From: an uncultured Collinsella sp.
Lineage (GTDB): Bacteria; Actinomycetota; Coriobacteriia; Coriobacteriales; Coriobacteriaceae
DNA: 11,896 nt
NCBI GenBank assembly: GCA_902464485.1
Contig: CABQJJ010000047.1
Coordinates: 1 to 11,896, forward strand
Direction of reading: 5' to 3'
Positions 1 through 5,711 of this stretch are shown one piece after another (position 1 is the stretch's first letter; each line of letters begins with the position of its first letter). The position numbers and the translations under genes were made by a program. Under the pieces are notes generated by a model. The model saw only the letters and a program-made list of their open reading frames with translations, was not told where the DNA came from and searched no databases.

Positions 1-522
1 CGCTCCGCCCCCGCATAGCCCGCGCTCGCGCCAGCCCTGCGGTCTGTCGCTCGTGCCCGCGGGCATGCGGCGGCTCCGCGACCGTCGGCCTCAGCAAATA
101 TAACGGGCGTGTTTGGCAGGCGTCTGTCCCTCGCAGCGGGCGCACAGCGGGCGGGCCGGGTGGTGTCCTGCATCAGTGCGGACAAGGGGGCGTGCGGTCC
201 GGGCGGGGCGGTGCCTCGCTTGTCGGTGCGCACTACGCTTTGCCGGCGGCCATGGGGCTACGCTCCTCGGGTCGGCGCACCCGGCGACGTCTTTGCCAGC
301 CCGGCAGTGGGCACACCCGCCACTCAGGGCTTGCGGCGTCCCCGGCGGAGCGCGATGATCACCCAGGGGCAGCGGCCGACACTGCGGGGCTCGACGCCTC
401 GCCAGCGGATCGCCAGCGCCACTCCGGAGCATCCCGCGCAACGGCCAGGCGACCGCCACTCAGGAGATCGACCCGACCACTACGGAGCCAGCCGCGCCCC
501 CTCAGGCGATCGCACCTGACAC
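1..522. other. GC-rich stretch downstream of portal, no confident gene
   Basis: The first 170 bases are about 70-80% GC, clearly above the portal gene. Several frames are open because of composition, but none has a convincing ribosome-binding site or a recognisable domain. On the minus strand the best candidates are a frame from a GTG near 459 to a stop at 91, which is Arg/Pro-rich with scattered Cys pairs, and a frame open from about 237 through base 1 that reads more naturally (for example LPNTPVIFAEADGRGAA) but has no clear start. A minor head protein normally follows an SPP1-type portal, so this could be its diverged or decayed start. That is inference; I do not call a gene here. Confidence 0.5.
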
Positions 523-540
523 TCAGGAGCCCGAGGCGGC
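457..540. repeat. Four 21-bp degenerate tandem repeats at portal 3' end
   Basis: The plus-strand 10-mer CACTCAGGAG or a 1-3 base variant starts at 457, 478, 499 and 520, exactly 21 bp apart. Looser, unevenly spaced copies start at 321, 380 and 420. The last unit overlaps the portal stop codon. On the minus strand the repeat places TGA in the portal frame at 523-525, 502-504 and 460-462, while the fourth unit has GTA at the equivalent place. On the plus strand the same bases read as a seven-residue Thr/Gln/Glu/Pro repeat. Its role is unknown. Confidence 0.7.
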
Positions 541-2043
541 CCCGTCGGATCCGGCACAAGCCACCGTGGGCTCGCCGCCCTCACTCTGGCCCGACCGTCC
601 GTTCGAAGCGTCAACCTCTGCTATCGACGCCCGCGCCGTCGCCTCGTCCTCGCCGAACCACTTGACTCGATACTCCCACGGAAGCATCAGGCCGGCCGAG
701 ACTTCAGCCATGTCCTGCGCCTTGTCCGCCGCGGTATCCGTGATAATCGAGTCATCAAACGTCACGCGCACCTCGCCCTCGTCGGGCAGCGGCTCACCCA
801 TATGACGGGCCGCACAAATCACCGCGTGGAAGATCTGCCTCAGCGCACGCTCGAGCCCATGCTCATGGCGGGCAATGTTGCGCATCAGGGCCGAGTTGTC
901 GCTCGACACCTCCGTAGCGGTCTTCACGTAGCCCGTCTCCGTGTCAAAGTCGAAGTACTTGCACCCAAAGCCACAGAGGTCGCCCAACAGCGATAGCGAG
1001 GTCCTCAGGGCCGTCAGCTGCTGGTCGGTACGAAGCGGCGGTGCGAACTCCTGGATGGTATCCTCCGTGCTCATCACCTTGCGAAAAACCGTGCAGTCAT
1101 GCTTGCCGAAGGGAATGGCCACGCGCTTGCCTCCATCCGTACCCTGGTCCACGAGCACGTCAGCGACGAAGATGCGCATCTTGCCCGCATCGACCTCGTT
1201 AATCAGGGCGTCGAAGGCTAGGTCGACTGCTTGAACGGTGTCGACTGCATCTGCAAACACGCTCTGGCCATACGGCGAGAGGTCCACGCGTGTGTTGTCC
1301 ACGGCAGGTCGAATCAGGGCGAACGTCGGGCTCGGGCATCCGCTATCCCACTCCGTGCACACGCCCTCGGGCTCCATCACGTTACCGTTCTCGTCGAACA
1401 CGACGGTGATAATGCGATACGTCAGCTCCTGTCTGCCGAGCTTCTGGCCGAGCGATCCGATATCACCATCAAGCCCACCGCGTACATGCATCTGCAGCTG
1501 ATCGTACGCATGGCCGCGATACACCACACGCGTCACGAAGGCACACTCGGTGCAGCCGTCCTCGTCCCACGTCAGCGGCACGATCATCCGGGCATCATAA
1601 TGCCGAACCCTCACCTTGCCGGCGTCACCGTCCACCCACAGGGCCCAGGCACCGGTGCCGAGGCCGAAGGCACGAACCAGACACGCCTGCGCCGCCTGCA
1701 GAAAGCCGGAGTCCTCAATCCAATCCTCCATCCACTCCGTCACGTCCTTGTTATCGCACGCGCAGATCGTCTTGTCATTCAGCAGCAGAGAGCCCCACTC
1801 GGTACACACCCGCATCGCGGGCTTCACACTACGCCGATGCACCTCATACGACCGCCCAAACGCGTCCGTGTCATAGTAGTTGTAGAAACTGCCCTCAGAC
1901 CGCATCCACTCATTCCACTCGCGGATATGCTCCTCCATCGGCTCCAGCGGCAGCACAAACCCAAGCCCCCGCAAATAAGCACGCACATGCTCAGGCACCC
2001 AATACTCATCATCCATACCCAAGATCAGCCCAATCTCCCGCAT
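523..2043 (-). CDS. Phage portal protein, SPP1 gp6-like
   Basis: This 506-residue protein would form the dodecameric portal ring at the capsid vertex, through which DNA is packaged and ejected. The length and layout match SPP1 gp6-type portals (Phage_prot_Gp6): an N-terminal segment with a W-x-x-W pattern (EWNEWMRSEG), a segment with VCTEWGSLLLND near residue 80, a central clip/wing region, the conserved GYVKTATEVSSDNSALMRNI stretch about residue 365, and a C-terminal DSIITDTAADK followed by GLMLPWEYRVKWFGEDEA. The last 35 residues are a Gly/Ser/Ala-rich tail, variable in the family. The start is uncertain: the ATG at 2043 has no clear Shine-Dalgarno sequence, and an in-frame ATG at 2016 is also possible. 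It is separated from the terminase by a plus-strand cassette instead of following it directly. The family call is from motif recognition, not a search. Confidence 0.9.
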   Translation of the reverse strand: MREIGLILGMDDEYWVPEHVRAYLRGLGFVLPLEPMEEHIREWNEWMRSEGSFYNYYDTDAFGRSYEVHRRSVKPAMRVCTEWGSLLLNDKTICACDNKDVTEWMEDWIEDSGFLQAAQACLVRAFGLGTGAWALWVDGDAGKVRVRHYDARMIVPLTWDEDGCTECAFVTRVVYRGHAYDQLQMHVRGGLDGDIGSLGQKLGRQELTYRIITVVFDENGNVMEPEGVCTEWDSGCPSPTFALIRPAVDNTRVDLSPYGQSVFADAVDTVQAVDLAFDALINEVDAGKMRIFVADVLVDQGTDGGKRVAIPFGKHDCTVFRKVMSTEDTIQEFAPPLRTDQQLTALRTSLSLLGDLCGFGCKYFDFDTETGYVKTATEVSSDNSALMRNIARHEHGLERALRQIFHAVICAARHMGEPLPDEGEVRVTFDDSIITDTAADKAQDMAEVSAGLMLPWEYRVKWFGEDEATARASIAEVDASNGRSGQSEGGEPTVACAGSDGAASGS

Positions 2044-2047
2044 CCAA

Positions 2048-2068
2048 TGTCGAGCAAATTGAACCGTC
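2048..2068. repeat. Left imperfect direct repeat flanking plus-strand cassette
   Basis: This 21-base segment aligns with 2778-2796 at 17 of 19 positions, with a two-base indel; both end in AACCGTC. The two copies bracket about 710 bp containing both plus-strand genes, their promoter and a terminator. They may mark the edges of an inserted cassette or be two copies of a protein-binding site. Confidence 0.45.
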
Positions 2069-2088
2069 CGGTCACAAGCGCCGAGCCG

Positions 2089-2094
2089 TATAAT
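2089..2094 (+). promoter_or_regulatory. Perfect -10 hexamer TATAAT for the plus-strand cassette
   Basis: TATAAT sits 38 bases before the GTG start at 2133, in the gap between the divergent portal gene and the cassette. No good -35 hexamer is found 16-18 bases upstream, so this is either a weak or an activator-dependent promoter. Transcription would begin near 2101. Confidence 0.5.
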
Positions 2095-2132
2095 GCACCC
2101 TCGGATTTAGCAGCCGAGAAGAAGGGTCGCCC

Positions 2133-2357
2133 GTGGTTACGTTTGAGCTATTGAATGAATCTGCCGAGGATCTGCTCTACGCCTACCACCCCGAAGGCGA
2201 TCGCCACCACACCGGCATCGTTACCTACAACCCAAACACCCGCGCCACCCACATCATCGAACACGCCACCACCGACCACGGCGCCCACTACGCCCACCGC
2301 CTAGCCACTCACCTAGCCACCGCTTCAACCATCACGGCCGCGGGTACACTGGATTAA
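2133..2357 (+). CDS. Small uncharacterised cassette protein (74 aa)
   Basis: This is the first gene of a two-gene plus-strand cassette lying between large terminase and portal, both on the minus strand. It starts at GTG with an AGAAGAAGG-type ribosome-binding site about 7 bases upstream and a TATAAT box further up. The predicted 74-residue soluble protein has no signal peptide or membrane segment. The pattern (YAYHPEGDRHHTGIVTYNPN, then a His-rich IIEHATTDHGAHYAHRL stretch) reminds me of small uncharacterised proteins in Gram-positive bacteria, but I cannot name a family. Opposite orientation and its own promoter suggest expression independent of the late operon, as for moron genes. Function is unknown. 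Confidence 0.65.
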   Translation: MVTFELLNESAEDLLYAYHPEGDRHHTGIVTYNPNTRATHIIEHATTDHGAHYAHRLATHLATASTITAAGTLD

Positions 2358-2393
2358 GCGATAGAGGAACCGTATTCAACGTCTGGAGGGGCC

Positions 2394-2666
2394 ATGGGCT
2401 TATTTAGCAGCCTGTTCCAAAAATCTGATGGTGATGACCTGTTCTACTCAGATAAATGGATGAGAAATGCAAGCGACGAAGAGCTCGATACGGAGCGTGA
2501 AAAGGTGCGCCTCCAGCATTGCTCCGGAGACGAGCGGGCTCAAAGGGTTCTATGGCAATTCGACGATGAAATGAGCCGCAGAGCATGGACGGGGCATGAA
2601 GATGATGAAAACAAGTTCCCCGTCCATTCGGAACACGGATGGTACTTGTCTGAAGACGACGACTAA
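2394..2666 (+). CDS. Small acidic uncharacterised cassette protein (90 aa)
   Basis: This second plus-strand cassette gene starts 36 bases after the previous stop and has an excellent ribosome-binding site (GGAGG, 4 bases, ATG). The 90-residue protein is acidic and mostly helical in pattern: an MGLFSSLFQK amphipathic N-terminus, a central DEELDTEREKVRLQHCSGDE helix and a C-terminal HSEHGWYLSEDDD tail. The EREKVR and HGWYL features resemble small hypothetical proteins I associate with Firmicutes and Coriobacteriia, function unknown. The hydrophobic N-terminal face could contact a membrane or partner; this is inference. Together with the first gene it could be a lysogenic-conversion or anti-competition pair. 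Confidence 0.75.
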   Translation: MGLFSSLFQKSDGDDLFYSDKWMRNASDEELDTEREKVRLQHCSGDERAQRVLWQFDDEMSRRAWTGHEDDENKFPVHSEHGWYLSEDDD

Positions 2667-2677
2667 TCGCATCAAAC

Positions 2678-2713
2678 AAAAACGGCCCCGAGGAAACTGG
2701 TACCCCCGGGGCC
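2678..2713 (-). terminator. Rho-independent terminator after terminase operon
   Basis: GGCCCCG (2684-2690) pairs with CGGGGCC (2707-2713), with further inner pairing. On the minus strand the hairpin is followed by TTTTTGTTT (2682 down to 2674). It would stop transcription coming from the large terminase before it runs antisense through the plus-strand cassette. There is no T-run on the plus side, although it lies just after the cassette's last stop codon. Confidence 0.75.
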
Positions 2714-2777
2714 TATCCGTCCGCACGGCCGACATGAAACAACACATGCGGGCGGCTACCAACCATTCTAATCAATA

Positions 2778-2825
2778 TGCCGAGCATTCAACCGTCGAGT
2801 ATTAGGCTGCCGAGTATTCCACCAG
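2778..2825. repeat. Right cassette flank with three 15-bp iterons
   Basis: The 8-mer CGAGYATT starts at 2781, 2796 and 2811, exactly 15 bp apart, each preceded by GC or GT. The first unit also forms the repeat shared with 2048-2068. The array lies directly after the large terminase stop codon. Such regular spacing suggests cooperative protein binding, but no function can be assigned. Confidence 0.55.
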
Positions 2826-2831
2826 CTACCA

Positions 2832-4109
2832 TCACCCGCGCAGAACGTCATCCATCATGGCATACCGCACCGCATCAATCGAGTGATCGTTGCCGTCCGG
2901 AATATCATCAATCCACGTCCCGTCACGATCGCGCAGATACTCCTTGCAGGTGAACTCCGCATACGTCAACGGACACCGCTCCGCATCGATGCAAATCTCC
3001 CGCAGACCCGCCAGCCAGTCATACGACAGCCGCCGCATCCGAGCCTTACGCGCCGGACGCGCCCGCAGCCCAAAGTCACGCCGATACACCGCCATCGACT
3101 GCTTTCCATCAGGCGTATCGTCGCACCAGATCAGCTCGTCATGGAAATACGCATCCTCTCCAGCCACGTCGCTATACGTCATCGCGTCCACGACCATCTG
3201 CCCCGTCTCCGCGGGCGTCTTCCTATTAGCGCTCATCTCGCTATAAATGCTGAGCCTTCGCGCGCCAGGCTCCCATCCGCAGCGCACGAACCGCCAGGGG
3301 TCAGGGAACCATCCCCAGTCAACGCCGTTGCGCGTCCTCTCAAAGCCACGGCACCTCAAATCGCTCATGCGAATGTCGAGGATGTTGTCGAACACGTTGC
3401 CGCCGGTGCCGGTGACCTCTCCCAGATACTCCCATCGCCAAGCTTGCTCGCACGTCTCCCGCAGATACTCCGCTTCCTCAATAAAGGGCTCGCCGAGCCA
3501 CTCAGGATGCGACTCCACCACATCCAAATAGCTGCTATGCCGAACGATCGTATCGCAACGCCTACAGCGCTCCAGCCGCTCCACGTTCACCCACGACCAC
3601 ATCGTCTTGGGCGGGTTATAGCTGTAGAAGATCCAGAACCTATCGCCGCCACGCCGCAAAGAGTTCAATATCGAGCGTACGGCCTCAATGCCGTCAAACT
3701 GGTCCAGCTCCTCAAACCAGACCACCGCACAATACCCCTTCGTGAACTTCACGGACTTCAGCTTCACCGGATCATCGGCACCGCGAAATACAATCCTCTG
3801 CCCCGTAGGCTTATAGATGATTTCCATTGGTGAGATTTTGCACTGGAAGTACCCCTCCAGCCCCAGCGCCTCAATGGCCCAAAGCATCTGCTGATACACC
3901 GAGTCGCGCAGCGTATTGCCGAACCGTCGCACGATGCAGGCGTTCGCCTCAGGAAAGGCCGCGATAAGCAGCACTATAGCCACGCTGATAAAGCTCGACT
4001 TCGTGCTGCCTCGACCGCCGTGCATCCAGTAATGCGTATGGCCATGCGCCATCACATCGCCCAACACATCATGAAAAGAAGGGATGACGAGATCGGCCGC
4101 CTTAACCAT
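2832..4109 (-). CDS. Phage terminase large subunit
   Basis: This is the ATP-driven DNA-packaging motor and headful/cos nuclease (425 aa, usual size for the Terminase_3/PBSX-type family). The N-terminal ATPase shows the variant Walker A GGRGSTKSS (residues 31-39) and a Walker B region CAVVWFEELDQF (127-138) with the catalytic Glu pair 133-134. The C-terminal RNase H-like nuclease shows GVDWGW (Asp264), CDDTPDGKQS near 329 and the final acidic GNDHSIDAVRYA (Asp412). The chosen start is the ATG at 4109, which overlaps the last bases of the small terminase (ATGGTTAA); upstream in-frame starts would lie inside that gene. A terminator and a plus-strand cassette, instead of the portal, follow immediately downstream. 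Confidence 0.95.
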   Translation of the reverse strand: MVKAADLVIPSFHDVLGDVMAHGHTHYWMHGGRGSTKSSFISVAIVLLIAAFPEANACIVRRFGNTLRDSVYQQMLWAIEALGLEGYFQCKISPMEIIYKPTGQRIVFRGADDPVKLKSVKFTKGYCAVVWFEELDQFDGIEAVRSILNSLRRGGDRFWIFYSYNPPKTMWSWVNVERLERCRRCDTIVRHSSYLDVVESHPEWLGEPFIEEAEYLRETCEQAWRWEYLGEVTGTGGNVFDNILDIRMSDLRCRGFERTRNGVDWGWFPDPWRFVRCGWEPGARRLSIYSEMSANRKTPAETGQMVVDAMTYSDVAGEDAYFHDELIWCDDTPDGKQSMAVYRRDFGLRARPARKARMRRLSYDWLAGLREICIDAERCPLTYAEFTCKEYLRDRDGTWIDDIPDGNDHSIDAVRYAMMDDVLRG

Positions 4110-4503
4110 TCGTATCCGCCGAGTCGCCCGTAGCCGTGCGAACCTCGACGCCGAGAACAATCTTGGGAGCATCCTCGGTCTCGACCGCCGTCTTGCGCGT
4201 CTCCGGGCGGCCGAACTCGTCGGGGTACTTGCGCTCCAAAAGCCAGGCGGCGGCAGTCCAGTACTGACGCTTCGCCAAGGCTGCGCCGCGGATCGTATCG
4301 AGCAGCTCCTGCTTATAACGAGCTTCCGCTTTTTTAAATTCCTCGCTTAACACGCGATGCAGGCGGGTCGACGGCTTGTTCAACCATCGATACAGCGTTG
4401 CCTCGTGGATGCCAACGGCCATGCAGATGTCCTTATTGGACATCCCCTTACCCTTCAGCTCGCAAATGATTTGAATGAGATCCTCGGTAATCTTCGGCTT
4501 CAA
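4102..4503 (-). CDS. Phage terminase small subunit
   Basis: This is the DNA-recognition partner of the packaging motor (133 aa). The N-terminal helix-turn-helix covers roughly residues 5-42 (GKGMSNKDICMAVGIHEATL), a resolvase-like fold typical of small terminases. It is followed by an oligomerisation helix and the family-typical WTAAAWLLERKYPDEFGR (about 82-99). The start is TTG at 4503, supported by a very strong ribosome-binding site (AGGAGG, 6 bases upstream); the next in-frame ATG would remove most of the DNA-binding domain. Its stop overlaps the start of the large subunit, indicating translational coupling. A plus-strand gene begins head-to-head within a few dozen bases, so transcripts for this gene probably read in from the replication operon. 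Confidence 0.9.
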   Translation of the reverse strand: MKPKITEDLIQIICELKGKGMSNKDICMAVGIHEATLYRWLNKPSTRLHRVLSEEFKKAEARYKQELLDTIRGAALAKRQYWTAAAWLLERKYPDEFGRPETRKTAVETEDAPKIVLGVEVRTATGDSADTNG

Positions 4504-4507
4504 ATAA

Positions 4508-4553
4508 ACCTCCTCCGACCAGCGTTTAACTACCGCTTATGGTCGAAGGAGGT
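4508..4553. promoter_or_regulatory. Inverted repeat containing two divergent Shine-Dalgarno sequences
   Basis: ACCTCCTCCGACCA (4508-4521) and TGGTCGAAGGAGGT (4540-4553) match in 13 of 14 positions as an inverted repeat with an 18-base spacer. The left arm is the ribosome-binding site of the small terminase on the minus strand. The right arm puts an AGGAGG on the plus strand. In RNA the arms would pair and hide the ribosome-binding site, so this could gate translation; it could also be an operator. Confidence 0.5.
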
Positions 4554-4940
4554 CACAAAAAGACGTTAAGATTGAATTGGTTTCAGGCTTTGTGCCGCCT
4601 TCACGGTTTGAGCTCTGGGACCAAATCGAAATGGATAGCGCAGATAGAAGTCAGGGGGTTGCAGAACGTGAAGGCACCGGTCGCCATCGCGCGGATCAAA
4701 TTCGAGTTCCGAGCGTGGAACGTCAAGGTCACTAATACCTGCCCCTTCAAAGGCGGAACCGCATATCTACTCGGCCCGACGCTAGCCGAAGGTCAGGAGC
4801 CCCCTGCCATCGGGGGCATACCCTTTGTCGTAGAAGAAAACGGACGCGCGCGGATCGTCCCGCAACTGTCCGCAGAATGGTTCGACATTATGCAGGCGAG
4901 CAATTCGTTCAAGGACAAATCAAATAACGGGGAAGTTTAG
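4539..4940 (+). CDS. Uncharacterised plus-strand protein facing small terminase
   Basis: The 133-residue frame from ATG 4539 has no recognised domain. Its convincing part begins at about the GTG at 4668 (AGGGGG, 9 bases upstream), giving a 90-residue protein with KAPVAIARIKFEFRAWNVKV, CPFKGG, a GIPFVVEENGRARIVPQ beta-rich stretch and a charged C-terminus. That shorter form has codon use like the neighbours. The first 43 codons are doubtful: the AGGAGG at 4548 has no start codon at the right distance, and a second frame (4508 to 4735) is also open there. The gene is alone on the plus strand between minus-strand phage genes, which suggests a moron or a regulator of packaging. Function is unknown; no signal peptide or membrane segment is seen. 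Confidence 0.5.
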   Translation: MVEGGHKKTLRLNWFQALCRLHGLSSGTKSKWIAQIEVRGLQNVKAPVAIARIKFEFRAWNVKVTNTCPFKGGTAYLLGPTLAEGQEPPAIGGIPFVVEENGRARIVPQLSAEWFDIMQASNSFKDKSNNGEV

Positions 4941-4966
4941 GCATCAGCCCCGCTCCCGCTTCCCCC
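4928..4966 (-). terminator. Weak candidate terminator or convergent hairpin
   Basis: CGGGGAAG (4928-4935) is complementary to CTTCCCC (4959-4966 region) across a 23-base loop, at the meeting point of the plus-strand gene ending at 4940 and the minus-strand gene ending at 4944. On the minus strand it is followed by the T-rich TTATTTGATTT. The long loop and imperfect tail make this uncertain. Confidence 0.25.
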
Positions 4967-5369
4967 GCAACCCATACCGCCGCCGCAGCCTCGAGTTCGC
5001 CTGCCGCAGCCGTGCGTACTCGCGCTGCAGCGACACAAGCTCCGGCCCCTCGACACCTGCCGCCTCAGCTTGGAGGAGCTCGTTATACGCCCGCTCCTCC
5101 TCAACGTGCAGCCGCTCGGTGCACAGCGGACACATGCCGGTCGTCCGCACCAACCTCACGCCGATCACCCCGCACTCGGGGCACTGCGGCCGGACTTTCA
5201 AGCTCACATGGATCCGGCTCGCATGCGCCTCGACGGACCGCACCGTCCGAAACACCCCCGTCTCACGGTAGATCGCCTCGCGCACGCCCGCCGCCCCCAG
5301 GTGGCTCTGTTCGCGCACGATCTCCTCCTGCCGGCACGTCCAGGGCACGGCAGGGCCCGGGCGGCTCAT
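4944..5369 (-). CDS. Helix-turn-helix plus zinc-ribbon DNA-binding protein
   Basis: This is a 141-residue protein with three visible parts. Residues about 8-58 look like a SANT/Myb-like or phage helix-turn-helix module (PWTCRQEEIVREQ, then FRTVRSVEAHASRIHVSLK). Residues about 62-84 carry a four-Cys zinc ribbon (CPECG, then CPLC). The rest is a Glu/Arg-rich coiled coil ending in a very basic tail. The architecture suggests a nucleic-acid-binding regulator of late genes or packaging, fitting its place just before the terminase genes, but no family is certain. Its ATG overlaps the preceding stop as ATGA, so it is translationally coupled to the 58-residue gene. It has none of the His-Asn-His residues expected of an HNH nuclease, which often sits here. 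Confidence 0.7.
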   Translation of the reverse strand: MSRPGPAVPWTCRQEEIVREQSHLGAAGVREAIYRETGVFRTVRSVEAHASRIHVSLKVRPQCPECGVIGVRLVRTTGMCPLCTERLHVEEERAYNELLQAEAAGVEGPELVSLQREYARLRQANSRLRRRYGLRGKRERG

Positions 5370-5542
5370 GCCCTCATCAGGCCGTCGATGGCCTCGCGCG
5401 ACTCATCGAGCATCTTGACCAGCTCATCGCTCGCGCACCCGTAGACCTCGCACACCTCCAGAAAGCTCGCGATCGCGACCTTCATCGAAGCGCAGGCATA
5501 CAGGAACTTCGCCTCGTTCATCTCGTTGCGCTCAATCATCAT
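5366..5542 (-). CDS. Small helical phage protein (58 aa)
   Basis: This short gene begins at ATG 5542 with a strong ribosome-binding site (GGAGG, 7 bases upstream) and ends in the ATGA overlap with the next gene. The product is predicted to be all helical, with MNEAKFLYACASMKVAIASF, two Cys residues (CEVYGC) and an acidic C-terminal helix (LVKMLDESREAIDGL). No family is recognised. It is the first gene after the putative origin region and is coupled to the helix-turn-helix/zinc-ribbon protein, so a partner or regulatory role is possible. Confidence 0.75.
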   Translation of the reverse strand: MMIERNEMNEAKFLYACASMKVAIASFLEVCEVYGCASDELVKMLDESREAIDGLMRA

Positions 5543-5551
5543 CAGAAACCT

Positions 5552-5711
5552 CCGTAATCTCGGTTACGTTACGGAGCGCCCAGCCTATATCTCTTATATA
5601 TTTCTTACCTTTTATAGAGAGATAGGAAAAGGGCATCCGTAACCGTGTAACCGCGTAACAATCCCAGCTCAAAAGGGTTACGGCGGCACATGCCAAACCG
5701 TAACCGAACCG
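5552..5711. other. Candidate replication origin: GTAAC iterons around an AT-rich core
   Basis: This is the only sizeable gap in the replication region. GTTAC occurs in tandem at 5563 and 5568. GTAAC occurs at 5639, 5647 and 5655 (8-bp period). A GTTAC at 5677 and a GTAAC at 5700 form an inverted pair within GGTTACGG...CCGTAACC. Between the sets lies an AT-rich stretch (about 5585-5630) whose ends, CCTATATCTCT (5584-5594) and AGAGAGATAGG (5616-5626), are near-complementary. Iterons beside an AT-rich unwinding element, next to the primase-helicase gene, are what phage origins often look like. A regulatory/promoter region for the late genes is the main alternative. Confidence 0.5.

Noticed and set aside
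460..525. Alternative genetic code (TGA read as an amino acid) extending the portal
   Set aside because: All other genes end or are spaced normally under the standard code and the extension does not look like protein beyond the repeats; repeated TGA is explained by the 21-bp repeat itself.
457..540. CRISPR array
   Set aside because: Units are 21 bp, degenerate and without spacers; no cas genes are present.
359..805. Plus-strand frame with an attractive Thr/Glu/Pro heptad repeat
   Set aside because: Natural-looking only within the repeat array; it runs on antisense through the portal C-terminus, which is better supported, and has no start with a ribosome-binding site.
1231..2154. Plus-strand open frame antisense to the portal
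   Set aside because: Shadow of the portal gene; composition is unnatural and the portal motifs are on the other strand.
2883..3833. Plus-strand open frame antisense to the large terminase
   Set aside because: Shadow of the terminase, which has clear Walker and nuclease motifs.
5584..5626. Inverted repeat considered as a terminator after the primase gene
   Set aside because: No T-run follows the stem on either strand and the loop is long; better seen as part of the AT-rich core.
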